NCBI GenBank assembly: GCA_037974665.1
Contig: CM075765.1
Location: 14,255,501-14,319,500 of the forward strand
DNA length: 64,000 nt
DNA from: Ehretia macrophylla
Taxonomy: Eukaryota > Streptophyta > Magnoliopsida > Boraginales > Ehretiaceae
Direction: 5' to 3'
In this document: piece by piece, positions 1 through 12,800 of the stretch
Layout: each line of letters opens with the position of its first letter
How positions within the stretch are numbered: the first letter of the stretch is position 1
Made by a program: the position numbers and the translations under genes
Notes under the pieces: generated by a model
The model's input: only the letters and a program-made list of their open reading frames with translations
What the model was told of the DNA's origin: nothing
The model's database searches: none

Positions 1-1540
1 GAGAAGTTTTGTGGGGAGAAAGGTAGGAGATGGCGGCGGCAAGGAGGAGATAAAAAAAATGGTAGGGTTAGGGTTTTTAAAACCGTTCGGCCGCCCTTTT
101 TTTCGTTTTTTTTTTTTCAACAAAACAAACAACAACAAAAAAAAAACAACACAACTTATTACATAAGCCTAAAAACTAAAAATCTTTTCTTCCTTCATGG
201 ATTCGTCCCATCCTAATCACAAGATAGATGAGGAAGATGTACAAGAAGAAGAATAAGGCAAAAAAGGCCACAATAAGAAGCAAAACTTGGTCGGTTATTT
301 TGAGTTGATGAAACAAGTTTGGGAGATTGAGAGAAAATTGTGATTGTTGTGTGAGAGAGATAAGGTGTCGGCGGTGAAGAGAAAAAAGAATGAGGGAAAG
401 AAAGATTAGGGTAAAAACCCTTTTTACCGACCCCCCACTTTTTTTTATATTTTTTTTAAACACATTTTTTTTTTGATTTTTTTTTTAAATAGAGGTAAAT
501 TAAAACAAGCACACATAATGACAAGAAAATGCAAACATATTAGAATTCACCCTTAAGATGGTCTCATACAAAAAAGACGCCCGGGCAATGCAAAAATAGG
601 ATCTCAACCCTATTTCAGTTTCATACCTATGCAGCAAAGTAAACTACATCCGAACACCAAATAAATGGCATTAAAATCTGGATAGTAAATCTACCCGCCA
701 TAGCATAAGAACTGGCTGAAGCAGAGGTGATGAATCACGTATCACATGCCCCTCAGAATGGTATTAGTTATCTTTCTCTCAAATACCATGAGAGCCACTA
801 TTTCCATAACGGTGGAAAAAGACCTCCTAACGTTGAAGTTAAAGCTAATTGGTAACCAAACGACAACATCTAGGATGAACCTTGGAATGTTACCGCCACG
901 AGATCCTAGATTACCCAAAGATCACTTGGGTTCATGTGAGGCACACACCCTAGTACAAACAACACCCTGTTTTATCCTCAGACAGTCACTACCGAATGTT
1001 GCCACTGTGTACCCATCCTCCCACCCATTTAGGATGAGTGCGTCACACAAATTGTCAGAGTTTTTCCTTCTAACCGGGAATGGGCACTAGAACCATTTAA
1101 TGTCAGCCAGCAAGACATACACACACAGTTAAGTGCTGTAGTTTAATGCCTTCGGGTAAATTTTTTATTTATGTTTAAAAACTAACAAACTAGCTCTTCC
1201 AGAGGTTTTTGTATTCACGCCATCCAGTACTTTCCTTCGGCACTCACATGGGGCCATATCCAGTTCCACAGGGTCAAGAGCAAGACAGTGGGGTTTTACG
1301 TTACAGACAATACCGTCTGGTGATTGCTCTCACTCCTAACTACCTTATCAAGTAATGCCCAAACAGACCCTAAACTACATTAAGCTGGTGGAGTGGCAAG
1401 TATTGTTAGACAGAGTTGCACTGATCAGTCAACCGCACATAGAAACGTACAGTGACCACTAGTATCATGGCAAAAATACCTGAATGAGTGCTTCTCAGGG
1501 TTTAGACCCAAACTACATTAAGTTGGAGAAAGACTCATTT
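1..1540. other. non-coding flank, probably 3' part of the Ty3 element at 1.7-3.3 kb
   Basis: I see no convincing gene here. The stretch lies downstream (minus-strand sense) of the Ty3 pol fragment and could be its env-like or untranslated 3' region. A 95-codon minus-strand frame (176-463) with one strongly hydrophobic stretch and a 114-codon plus-strand frame (746-1090) are open, but neither shows a family motif, so I do not call them genes. Bases 60-170 contain long A and T runs. Confidence 0.4.
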
Positions 1541-1559
1541 GGTACGAAAAAAATAATAA

Positions 1560-1625
1560 TAAATAAATAAATAAATCCTAGGTTGCCTCCTAGGAGCGCT
1601 AAGTTTAACGTCTTCAACCAGACAT
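1560..1625 (-). other. conserved post-pol motif of Athila-type Ty3 elements
   Basis: Read on the minus strand, this stretch has the GACGTTAAACTTAGCGCTCC core followed by GGAGGCAACC. That combination commonly lies just after the integrase stop in plant Athila/Tat-like Ty3 elements, as I recall it. It sits about 40-100 bases past the predicted end of pol, which supports reading the 1.66-3.32 kb frame as the 3' end of pol from that group. Confidence 0.45.
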
Positions 1626-1659
1626 AATTACTTTGAAATTGCTACTCTGCAGGGATTGG

Positions 1660-3320
1660 ATTCTTAAGTTCAATTGACTCTTCACCCCAATTATTTAACT
1701 GGATTGCTGGTTTAAGTCTTTGTCCATTTACAAACATAGTTTTTCCATTTGTTTTATCTTTTATCTTGACAACCCCAGACGGAAAAACTTGTTCAACCCT
1801 AAATGGTCCATCTCATCTGGACCTCAATTTTCCTGGAAACAATCGTAACTTAGAATTAAATAACCACAGATCTTCTCTAGGAATAAATGACTTTCGAATA
1901 ATCATTTGATCATGCGTTCTCTTCATTTTCTCACTGTAAATCTTGGCATTCTCGTATGCTTCTAAACGCATATCTTCAAGTTCATTTAGATGGAACAACC
2001 TATTTTCACCAGCTTTCTGCAAGTCAAAATTCACAGTTCTAATTGCCCAGTAAGCCTTATGTTGTAACTCAACAGGTAAATGACATGCTTTTCCAAAAAC
2101 TAAACGAAAAGATGACATTCCTATGGGAGTTTTATATGCAGTTCTATATGCCCAAAGTGCATCATTTAATTGAGTGGACCAATCCTTCCTATCAGGTCTA
2201 ACTGTCTTTTCAAGGATTGATTTAATTTCCCTATTAGAAACCTCAACCTGTCCACTAGTTTGTGGGTGATATGGAGTTGCAACCTTATGAATGACTGAGT
2301 ATTTCTTCAACAATTTTTCAACAGTTCGGTGAATGAAATGACTTCCACCGTCACTAATGATGGCTCGTGGAATTCCAAACCGACAGAAAATATTTTTTTT
2401 TATGAATTTCATCACGACAGTGTGATCATTAGTCCCAGTTGCAATTGCTTCAATCCATTTAGACACATAATCAACACCAACCAAAATGTATTGAAAACCA
2501 AAGGAGATGGGGAAAGGACCCATGAAATCAATACCCCAAACATCAAAAAGTTCACAAACCACGATGGGATTTAAGGGCATCATATCCCTTTTTCCCATGT
2601 TACCTGCCTTTTGGCATCTTTCACATGCTTTGCAAAACTCATGAGCATCCTTAATTAATGTGGGCCAATAAAACCCGCTTTGTAGCACTTTGATAGCTGT
2701 CCGTCGTCCTCCAAAGTGTCCCCCACATTCCTGCGAATGACAAAATGACATGATGCTTAGCTGTTCAGACTCGGGTATACATCTACGAATAATTTGATCA
2801 GAACAAATACGAAACAAATGAGGATCCACCCAGAAATAATGCTTTGCAATCGAGAAAAATCGGTCTCTCTCAGCCTTGTTCCACTCCTTGGGTATTTTAC
2901 CAACTGCAAGATAATTCACAATATGAGCATACCAAGGAAGTTTAGGAGCATAAATTAACAGCAACTGTTCATCAGGAAATGTATCTCTCAAGGGTAATTC
3001 ATTTTCTGTTTCCTGAGTTACAATCCTTGACAAATGATCAGCAACAACATTTTCTTGACCTTTCTTATCTTTGATTGTTAAATCAAATTCTTGAATTAAT
3101 AACAACCATCGAATAAGCCTAGGTTTAGCATCTTTCTTTTCCAACAGGTATCTCAATGCTGAGTGGTTAGAATAAATGATTATTTTTGACCCTAACACAT
3201 AAGACCAAAACTTTTCTAATGCAAAAACTACAGCAAGCAATTCTTTCTCTGTGGTGGTATAGTTTTTCTGGGCATCATCCAAAGTTCGGCTGGTATAGTT
3301 TTTCTGGGCATCATCCAAAG
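1660..3320 (-). pseudogene. Ty3 (Athila-like) pol fragment: RNase H and integrase
   Basis: The open frame covers 3318-1813. The RNase H domain comes first ([27 protein letters not shown] near residue 95). The integrase zinc finger follows ([10 protein letters not shown], then C-x2-C at CKACERC). The core has all three acidic positions: D in [10 protein letters not shown] in ISDGGSHF and E in [17 protein letters not shown] at 1813-1815 sits where this family usually has a tryptophan before a GPFRV motif, and the same frame stays open for about 50 more codons, so this is a nonsense mutation. At the N-terminus the segment [12 protein letters not shown] is repeated twice in tandem, and reverse transcriptase, protease and gag are absent. 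The fragment is joined directly to the LTR-like repeat at 3324. Confidence 0.85.
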
Positions 3321-3323
3321 TTT

Positions 3324-4925
3324 TGCGCTAAAAAATAGTAAGGTTAACATATTGAAAATATTGCTTACCTTGAATTACCTCTAGCTGTGGCGAGTAGAGG
3401 GTCGATCTACGGAGATTGGGTTATCAAGTTAAGTTAAGTCCTTAATTTAGAATTGTTTGACTATCTCCCGTCATGGATAAGTTTGATTAAATCCAAAAGT
3501 CCAAAAGTACAGAAGTACGGAAGTACGGAAAATTAAGTCCAAGAGATGTCCACAAAATGCCCAAAGATACAGTAGTAACAAGATCCAAAAGTGAATTAAT
3601 CAAAAGTAATAAATTAAAGAATCACAACACTCAACACTAAAAATCCAAAGGTTTAATGATTCAGGGTGGTTATAGCTCGGTATATGCAAGTACAAAGTTA
3701 TTGATTCAGATTTAAAGTTAAGTCCTTCAGAAATAGGGCTACAAGCTCCCACTACTGAAATGAGCCTTTAATTACATAAGTGAAAAGATTAATTAATTAG
3801 CAAGATTGGAGGTGTTGGTACAACCTAACGATATCCAATCTCTCAATTAATCTTTCACTTATGTAACCTGGAGGTATCGGTACAACCAGACTATAATCCA
3901 TCCGAGGTAGTTTCGTATTGCCACTGGTTTACAAAACCGGGCATATATGTACTTTCAATTAAATATAACATAACTACAAGTATACGTATAATTAATCAAA
4001 GAATACTTAAAAACAAAAATACGAGACTTTAATAAATCTGAATCAAAACATATATAAAAAAAAAACATCACACATACCACCCCGAATCTCGGGTCTAGTA
4101 TGTCATGATAAACATTAAAGTATAAGAAATCGTAACGTAAACCGAAATAAAAGAATAATTATCGTGTTGTACGGATTTTGGTAGACCGTTATGATGTCGG
4201 TATGTTGATAGCTCACTAGACCCTCCCCTCGGGATTAAAACTTTGCACAAAACTAAGAAAAATAATTAAAACACTCAAAACTCACTTCACAAATACTAGA
4301 GTAGCACAATCTATGCTAATAAGAGAAAAATGGTACAAGAAAAATGAAATGAAGAATAGAGCATTTATAGAGAAATTTCGACACTATTCACAAGCACTAT
4401 TCAAACCATGATGCCATCATTGTGTCAGCATGACGTCATCGCCTAGGTCATCATTGTATCAGCGTGACGTCAACAAAATTTACTATTCACGCGCTGATTA
4501 TACTATTCATCCGTTGACCGTTGACTTTACTATTTATGCGTTGACTTTTACTATTCATGCTCAATCAGTCTCTGTTTACACGTTGACTTTTACTATTCAT
4601 GCATTGACCGTTGACTTTACTATTCATGCGTTGACCAAAAGTTGACCAAAGCTTTTTCAAGGATTTTCAGCGTCCTGAATTCGTTTCTGCACTCCGTTTG
4701 GCCAAATTCAATCTCGATTTGCTCATGTCAAAGTCGCTCGACCTTCCTCCTTTAGTATTGTGCTGAACTTCTCATTCAAGTGTTGGCTTTTGTGGCCATT
4801 TTTGTTATTTCTTCTTCAGAGCCTATATTGCACTAAATTTGTGTAAAATATACAATTAAGCTTGAAATGATAATGCAATATACATGATTCAATGGGTTAA
4901 AATTACTAAAAATATGAATTTATCA
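3324..4925 (-). mobile_element. 1.6-kb LTR-like repeat, left copy (E-left)
   Basis: On the minus strand it starts TGATAAATTC at 4925 and runs to GCGCA at 3324. It matches 62335-63907 (plus strand) along its whole length, with scattered differences. The TG/CA ends, the size and its position before a pol fragment suggest an LTR, perhaps with some leader. It contains a short tandem array of TTGACTTTACTATTCATGCG-type units (about 4480-4640). Its outer edge abuts a truncated copia LTR, and its inner edge is fused to the middle of an RNase H domain, so the original internal region has been lost. Confidence 0.65.
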
Positions 4926-5115
4926 GTATCCTACCATAGGTGTGTAAGAAGTGTCAAGTCTTGTAAGAATTTACAAATAATATATATTAAAGCATTGTGT
5001 TGCTTCTTTAGCCTTCTCGTGTGTAGCAAAATTGTGTGAGAATCATTAAAGTCTAATTGGGTCCTACCACTATTGTTGTATTAATTAAACTACTTTATTA
5101 ATTTATTGTTCTACA
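4926..5115 (+). mobile_element. copia-1 5' LTR remnant, 3' end only
   Basis: It matches the last 190 or so bases of the 3' LTR at 27696-28166 and ends at ...TTGTTCTACA, directly before the primer-binding site. Roughly 280 bases of the LTR's 5' end are missing, replaced by the 1.6-kb repeat at 3324-4925. This LTR would have carried the promoter of copia-1, so the element should be transcriptionally dead from its own LTR. Confidence 0.85.
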
Positions 5116-5117
5116 AG

Positions 5118-5130
5118 TGGTACCAGAGCC
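5118..5130 (+). other. copia-1 primer-binding site
   Basis: TGGTACCAGAGCC lies 2 bases after the LTR end. It matches the initiator-methionine tRNA PBS used by most plant copia elements (TGGTATCAGAGCC) with one change. Confidence 0.85.
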
Positions 5131-5257
5131 ATACAGTTAGGGACCGAAATTACAGGTTATCATTGTGGAGATTCTACAGGTGCTCTATCAGGGACAGTGA
5201 AGCTCGTGGTCTGGGACCAAGCTTACTTGGTAGAAGAAAAGTATTTACCAAGTCACG

Positions 5258-6083
5258 ATGGCAGATCTTCTAGCTATTGGGAATTGCAGGAGGCTCAATA
5301 GCAACAATTATGGCTCGTGGTCCAGTTGTTTAGAGGCATATTTGTTGGGGCAAAACCTCTGGGAGGTCGTGGGTGGTATTGAGACCATACCCCGACCAAC
5401 GGAGGATGTCGAGGCACTCCGCAAGTGGAAAATAAAGGCTAGAAAGGCGTTGTACGCGATAAGGACAACAGTGGAAGATGACCTACTACAACTCATAAAG
5501 AAGACAGACACACCGAAGAAAGCGTGGGACACTCTAAAGAAGTTATTCTCGAAGAAGAATACTGCCAGGCTACAATTGCTCGAGAGCGAGTTGATGACAG
5601 TCGCTTAACGAGATATGTCGATCAATCAGTATTTCAACAAGGTAAAATCTCTATGTGTTGAAATTTCTGAGTTAGATCCTGAATCTAAAATTTCAGATGC
5701 GAGAATAAGGAGAATTATCATTCATGGGTTGAGACTCGAATATAGAAGTTTTATCACAGCAATTCAAGGTTGGTCAGAACAACTAACACTTATAGAACTA
5801 GAAAACTTACTGGCCAACCAAGAAGCATTAAATAAGCAAATGTCTAGGGTCTCACTAAAGAGTGATGAGGAGGCACTCTTTAGCGGTAGGGGCCGACCCA
5901 GTAGGTGGTCTAATTCAGGATCTAAGAAGAGATTCGAGGATACGTCAAAGAAGAAAAATGGAAGAAGCTCTCAAACAGGGAGAGCTAACCAAGGATATCA
6001 AGACAACATGCAACAAAGCAGGAAGCGCAATGGAGAATGCTACATGTGGGGGAAGAAAGGCCACTACGCTCGAGACTGTTGAT
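5258..6083 (+). pseudogene. copia-1 gag
   Basis: Starts MADLLAIGNCRRLNSNNYGS, with the NYxxW-type opening of copia Gag (DUF4219/UBN2 region: LEAYLLGQNLWEVV, later AWDTLKKLF). A TAA at 5606 interrupts the frame, apparently replacing a glutamine codon, and the same frame resumes at once (RDMSINQYFNKVK). The zinc knuckle near the end reads C-Y-M-W-G-K-K-G-H-Y-A-R-D-C, so the second cysteine of CCHC is replaced by tryptophan. The frame stops directly after the knuckle (TGA). Gag would package the element's RNA in virus-like particles; this copy cannot. Confidence 0.85.
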
Positions 6084-6553
6084 ACAACAAAAAAGACACT
6101 TAAGGAAATGTTGCCACATCAACTAGTCACTCAAAACGAGATAAAGAAGAAGATTGGGATGGTGAGGCTTCTTTCATGGAAACAGAAGATATCAATCAGG
6201 ACGGAGCAACACTCCTAAAGGTAGAAGAGATACCAGCAGACATAGCCAACAATCCAAAAGGAATTGATTACAATAAAGATTGGATAGTCGATTCAAGCTG
6301 TGTCCACCACATGACAAGAAAAGTTGAGAAGCTACAGGGTATGTCAAATTACAAATGGCAACGTGTCATGGTAACTGCTAACAATATAAGACTACCAATC
6401 ACACACGTGGGGAGTACCACAATTAAGCCTTGCTAGAAAGGAAATCAAGTGCAGCTCGATCATGTTTACCATGTGCCCGGGATAAAGAAAAATTTATTAT
6501 CAGTCTCACAGTTGATAGATGCAGGAAACTGGGTATTATTTGGACCTGACGAT
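6084..6553 (+). pseudogene. copia-1 protease region
   Basis: After two stops following Gag, the frame reopens and carries the retropepsin start DWIVDSSCVHHMT. The active-site D-S-G/S is present, and the S-S-C spelling is a variant of the usual SGCSHH. A further stop follows GSTTIKPC (6434), after which the [18 protein letters not shown] motif typical of copia polyproteins continues. The coding sequence is then cut by the insertion of copia-2 and resumes at 26282. Confidence 0.8.
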
Positions 6554-6558
6554 GTAAA
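6554..6558 (+). other. target-site duplication GTAAA, left (copia-2)
   Basis: GTAAA directly precedes the TG of the copia-2 left LTR, and the identical GTAAA follows the terminal CA at 26277-26281. This proves that everything between entered as one LTR-element insertion, later enlarged by nested insertions. Confidence 0.93.
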
Positions 6559-8020
6559 TGTTGGATTATATGCCCTAAATGCCAATTTTAGGTCATAATA
6601 ATTATATTATTTATTTAATGTGGGCAGTTAATTTAAATATAATTAATGCGATTAATTATTTAAATAAAAGTCCTTAGAATAATATTTAAAGATTATATCC
6701 TTAAGAGTAAGGATATGAGTGACAGAATCTATATTCATAAATATATTCTAAAATAGTCTCCGGTCGTAGGATAAATTAATTGGGCGTTGATTTAACCAGA
6801 AAGATCGAATTATAGTCTACCATCCAAATAATATGAGGTATTGATTTAGACGATTAGTCTCATATCGTAAGGGTAGATGTATAAGTGCTTGCTGAGAACA
6901 AGGGACTAGATATAACCGCTAACACAATGAAATACAAGGAATGGTCAATAATTTGTTGTATAGAGTAATGGTGCAATTAGTCCTTAGACTTGAGACACCA
7001 CGGTTATCTTGTGCTAGGGATAACGTGATTTCTGGTGCAATAAAACTAGTCCTCATCAAGGATTTGATAATATACTCAGTGATTACGATTTATTCATGCA
7101 TGGAGATAGGTGTATGTAGATATGAAATCTGTCAATTAGGGATCCTATGCGATCTATTAATCGAGTAATTAGAAATCCTTATCCGAGGTAGAATAGTGGA
7201 AGTTGTTCCACATATTATTCATAAGTTACTGATTAAATAGATTTGGACATATGATTGAATAATAGAGTTTGACGACTCTATCCATGACTCTGGCTCAATC
7301 GGGATAATTTAGATAGAAGGAATTGATTGCATAATTGTTACTAAAGGGTTCGTAGAATTTCACTTCATTATTAGTTGGGTAGTCGTGATATACTGCTAGG
7401 GATCACTCACGACTTGCGAGAATTAAATTAGAAGAGTTCTAATTAAATATTAATTAGATGAATATTATTCACTGCCAATTAATTATGAACCCGAGAGGTC
7501 ACACACAAATGAAATTTGCAGATTAATTGGATTAGAGAAAAGATTAAATTAAATTTAGGATCGTCCTAAATGTTAATTTAATTGGGCTCATAGTAACTTG
7601 ATATTGATCTGGTTATTGTGGAGTCCAAGACTGGTTAGTTTAAGTCCAGTCCACATGTGGCCCTAGGTCACATGTGTCTCTTATATATTGTACTATTCTA
7701 ACAGGATTAGCTAGCACAAAATCATAGTCAGAATAATATATAGGATTTCTCTAGAAAACCTAGTGGGGGTGAAATCCAATTGAGGGTGCAGATTCTGTGT
7801 GGATACTTTCGGAGGCTTCATAATTGAGGAGCTTTCAGATTCTACATCAGATTCGTCATCATGGAAAGATAATCCTGAAATTCTTTAATGCATAATTAAT
7901 GTCGATTATTATGCATGTATATAATCTACGTAAATAGCCATGAACGGATGCATGTGTAATTATGTCCGCTACGTTTATTCTAATTATAAAATTTTAAAAT
8001 ACCATGTATGATTCTCAACT
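6559..8020 (+). mobile_element. copia-2 5' LTR
   Basis: 1462 bases, starting TGTTGGATTATATG and ending ...GATTCTCAACT. The 3' partner at 24813-26276 ends CCCAACA, so the final base here has probably mutated from A to T. The two LTRs align along their whole length with scattered substitutions. No coding capacity. Confidence 0.92.
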
Positions 8021-8021
8021 G

Positions 8022-8034
8022 TGGTATCAGAGCC
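8022..8034 (+). other. copia-2 primer-binding site
   Basis: TGGTATCAGAGCC, the exact initiator-methionine tRNA PBS of plant copia elements, one base after the 5' LTR. Confidence 0.93.
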
Positions 8035-9821
8035 ACCGTTCATGCCTTTTACGTGGTTATTCGTTTTTAGCACATAAATATAGTACAATTAAAGTGTCAA
8101 TTATAGTTTGAAAAACTATTGAGAAATTTAATTGATAGAGGATCTATTAATTTTTGTGCCCATGATTTAATTGGATTAAATTTAATGCCCTATAGATGAT
8201 CGCAATAATAGTTTCATGAAAGGGGTTTTATGAAACTGATTGTTTGTAAAATGTTTTTGTAAAAATTATTTTTATAAATTCTATTCTCTGCTTTTCATAA
8301 ATAAAACATATTTTTATATGTAAAAGTGTTTTACAAAGTTTTGAATCTGTTATGAAAATTGTTCAAAAATTGTTTTGGACTATTTTGCAATTTTTCTAAT
8401 ACTATTTAAAAAAAAAAAAAAAAACCACCTAGTTTCTTCACTGCAGCGGCAACATCACAACGGGCCGCCACTCCAACGGCTGCAGAAGCCTCGAGGTGGC
8501 ACACCTCTCGGTGGTGGCCACAGCGTGGCCAATCGCGATGAGAGCTCCTTACGGTACCAGCCATGTTGGTGCCATGGCTGAGAGGAGCTTTGGCTCCTCG
8601 CGGTAAACGGCATCAGCGCAAGGCCGCGAGAAGTTGTCCTCGCGGCCATGGCTGAAGGGAAACACGAGGAGCTGTACTCCTTGTGCAGTAGAGCTGCTGC
8701 CATGGCGGCAGCAGCTGGCTAAAGAAGATGAAAGGGGGCGGGGGGCGGCGCAGGCAGGGAAAAAGAAAGAGAAAAGAAAAAAAAAATGAATTTTTGGTTA
8801 GGGTTTAGACCTGTTTCAGGTCCGGATCCGGACCAGATACGATCAAAAAACCCAAACCTGACCCAATGGGTTTTTGGGTTTTATTTTTCTTTTTATTAAA
8901 CTTTTGGGCTAATAGGGGCATATGCATTTGATTGGGCTCACTTGGGCCAATTTAGTTCAGATTATAATAAATTAATGTAGACTACTTTATTGTCTGAAAT
9001 TAGGCCAAGTAGATTCGAACTAAAATATAAATTAGTGTGGACTACTTTATTGTCTGAATTGGGCCAAGTAGATTCAGATCTAAAATAGAAATAGTATGGA
9101 CTATTTTAATGTCTGAATTGGACTATTTGTTTTCTTGGACTTGGACTAAAACAAAAATAAGAGTTGGACTTTTATTTTTACTGTTTTGGACTAAGTTTTA
9201 ATTATATTGTTTGACAAATAATTAAAGGAGTCCAAAATAATATTTTGACACTTTATATTAATAAATAGTTTATTAATTATTAAATATAATTAGAGTATAT
9301 TTATATTTTGTAAATATGAGATATTTATGGAGTAAATTTAATAAAGAATTTATTAAATAAAATAAGTTTAATAAAGAGTTTATTAAATTGAAAAAAAAAC
9401 TAATGTAAAGAGTTTATATTAAAAAATTTAATTGTTCTATACTTGTAGTTAATTAATAAATTGTTTATTTATTAATTACTATAAATATAATGAGATTATA
9501 TTTATTTAAATATGAGATACTTAAGGTTCCAAATTAATAAATGTGTTTATTAATTGGATAAACCTAATATAATGAGATTATATTGGGAGACTAATTGTGT
9601 TATATTCGTGGATTACTTTTCTTTATTATTTGCTATGTTTTGGGTGATCGTGGACTAGTCTTATATAAATGAATGGATGAACTAATGAATGGCTGAATGT
9701 CTTATTTAATTTATTTACCTATTTTGGGTTTTATGTAGTATTTTAAAATGAGGCTTGTATGCCTCTTATCCCCATTTTAAAGATGTAAAACCCTTATTTT
9801 CATTTATGTATCCCTACTAGA
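8035..9821 (+). mobile_element. copia-2 leader (untranslated region)
   Basis: Long 5' leader with no gag-like frame. A 17-base A run (about 8407-8423) precedes a GC-rich patch (8440-8760) that stands out from the AT-rich surroundings. The patch gives short overlapping frames on both strands (8375-8581, 8455-8703) with no family motif. A 60-bp tandem repeat follows (8945-9125). The leader is interrupted at 9827 by a TG...CA element and resumes at 14412. Confidence 0.6.
8945..9125 (+). repeat. about 60-bp tandem repeat, three copies
   Basis: Three successive units contain GACTACTTTATTGTCTGAA and GGCCAAGTAGATTC, with GACTA(C/T) at 8980, 9040 and 9099. The third unit is more diverged and truncated. 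The array lies inside the copia-2 leader. Confidence 0.75.
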
Positions 9822-9826
9822 TTAGG

Positions 9827-12800
9827 TGTAACGCCCCGATCCCTCACGAGACTGGAGTTTCCAATTCCATTCCCAAGGCACAAGAAACGAGGGAAAACGG
9901 ACGAAGCCTCCCCTGTTTATAGGACAATCCAAAACTTGTAAACAATATTTATAACTACAAAACTATGGTCTAACTCCATTCACCCAATCAAGCATACACG
10001 ACCAATAAACAATAACATAGTCCATTAAGCTATTATAGACCACCTACAAATCAAATACAAACAAGATCTAATACAATTACAAGCTGGGTTTCTATAGTTC
10101 CAATCAAATTACAATTCAAACCACTTTACAAATTCACATGGATTCGCAGGTACTAATAATGGAAGTCATCACAAGCAAATAGGGTAACTCTCGAGCTTTC
10201 CCTATATCACCTTGCGAAGGTGTTGAACCTGAAAGGTGTTAGAAACGAGGATGAGTATACAACTGGTACACTCAGTGAGGGAGGGGAAACGGGAACAGTA
10301 TACCAGAGTTCGTGCAATGCAGCAACTTAACACATTTAATACAATAAATAAACAATGAATAACAATTCTAATACCACATTTTAAAAGGATACAATCGATA
10401 ACCCTTATCACTCCAAATCTTCGATCTCCGATCTCCGATCCACGAACCACGCTCTCAATCTCGATATGCCGGCATCCCTTATACCAATGGATACTCCGGA
10501 TGTTCCCGATCCTACGACCCAACACCCCCTGGCAATCTCTGGACCAGGCGAGTGAGGGAATAGCAGACGGAGCTAAGGCAACCAACACTGGCAAGCCCGA
10601 TGCCGCCCAGCGAGGCCATCGCATCCGCCGCGACAATGAGGTTGCGCAACCACGATGCAATGCAAGAATGATAACAATGACAATATAATCAGGAAACACA
10701 TTTAAAGACAAAAAGTAAGTTGTTCTCGCACCAAGTTACAATTTAGCACCAATAAGCATATATCAATTACGCAATTATACTAAACAATATACTCTTTTAG
10801 TAGGAAAATAAACTATAATGTACGTAAGGATGCAGGTCCCTCACCTCTACCGAGTTCCAAGATGTAAGTTTGAATCACATCATTTCCAGTCACCTTGAAC
10901 CTATGAGCAAACATTACTTCAATTACTCTGTAACTACAACATTCATTAATTATTCGGCTAGGTTAGCTAACTTATAACTTCGCTTATTTAGCATATATAC
11001 AATATCTATTAGAATTCTATTTTTAACAAAATACCACTTTTATATACTTTAACTTAACATATATTCCAAGTAGTCATTTCCCACAACATAACTCATATAA
11101 TTATAAGCAACACGGTATTGTAAACAAGATACAAACATATTTTAATGAAGTAGCTATACAACCTATTTCATGAAACTTCTTTAAACAGCTACATATTACA
11201 TACCATTACCATTTAAACTCTTATTTAAATCATTTAAAAGTCAGTTATAATAATTACATCAATTCAAATAACCAACTAAGCACCAAGCTCAACTAATTCA
11301 CATAAAATCTAATTAAAACCTTTCCACATGCTTAGTATTTAGGTCATAAACTTCACACTTATACAACATATAACTCAATCATGATCAATTAGAGCGAATG
11401 CAACAATATAATAACTACTAATTCAAGTAATTCACAAGAAATCCAATAAGTCTCCTTGTAAATGCTTACAAAACAAGCTTTAAACTTCACACAAGATAGC
11501 AATCCTCAAATCTAACTTTACTAATCACCTATAGCCATATTATGATACACATAAAAGCTGTGAAACCACATTTTAAGTCATGTTAGCACAAAAACTACGA
11601 AAAGCCCTTTAAGTGATTTGAACTACAACTATCTAATTTGATTATCTAAACCACGCCATAAATACATCTTAGAGGCTTCCTAACACATCTAAGATCATAT
11701 ACTTATTCGAACAAGCCATCGCTAACATTTCGCTTGAAAGACCCCTTTGTCTACTAAAATAATGGACACTCAAATGAAACACAAGGTACTAGATCCACAA
11801 GTTAGGTATTTCACACTTCTAATGGCACCAATTAGAACCACAAGACCTCACTTTATACTATATCCAACATAAAAGTCCCAAAATCTCATTTTTATGCGTT
11901 TTAACTACAAGTATTCTAACCAAATCCCAATTTGGCGCCATAAAGGCACATTAAGCACTGCTACACCTAATAAAGACTATCTACATCATTATATTCCATC
12001 CGGATTCACTTTTCAGATAAAGCCCCTTTGAATTCTAAACCAATTATGCAAATTTTCTAAAGTTTCAATCAAGCCAATCACGTCTAATCACTAATCTATA
12101 CTCATTAGAGCCTATATTACCTATAGATAGCATCAAATCAATCCTAGAATAAACTTTGCACAAAACCCTAAATATCACTAAAACATTTTCCATTTTCTCC
12201 AACAGATGCTTAAATTAATCAATTCAGTTATCTATGCTATAAACCTCTAAACTGACTGGTTTTTATGTATAAATGTAGCTCTTTGAGTGTAGATTAGTTT
12301 AGCCTCAAGCGGAACTCAATTCCGATCTAAATTCCACAAGTTATGACCCTTTCCGTGCAATTGCGCGAACTGCCCCCTGCACCAGCAATTTTTAGACACA
12401 TTTCGGAAATAGCTAAATCGCCAGGTCAAAACGTTAGAATTTGCCTTAGCTCTAGAAATAAACATTTGTTCTAAACTGTCTAATCTAGCTGCAATATAAA
12501 TTTTGTTCAATTCTAATCACGTTTGCTATACCAAAACTACTTCGGAAGTCAGGGGCAGTGCAGTATCCAAATCCGAATTTTGCTTGCTTATCATCTTCTT
12601 GTTATTTCTTGCATTTGAGCCAACAATAACTAAGTACACAAGCAATTCAACTAACTTTAATACATACATTAAGCTAAGCTCATGAACATGATTGAAAACA
12701 TATTTTACTTCCCATAACTTGCAAACACTCTTTGACAACTAACACTAGCATGTGCATGACTTTAATTACTCTTGATTATCTAAATAGCAAGTCACTACAC

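Noticed and set aside
176..463. 95-codon minus-strand frame with a transmembrane-like segment
   Set aside because: The segment is encoded by an A-rich plus-strand tract, so hydrophobic codons are expected by composition. No family resemblance.
8455..8703. Opposed 60-80 codon frames in the GC-rich patch
   Set aside because: Both strands are open because of composition. No start context or motif, and within a retroelement leader.
10202..10711. 169-codon minus-strand frame, repeated at 17434-17730, with opposite-strand frames at 10500-10688 and 17519-17707
   Set aside because: The frames are open in both copies only because the DNA is nearly identical. They overlap on both strands, have no motif, and lie inside TG...CA elements with no other coding signs.
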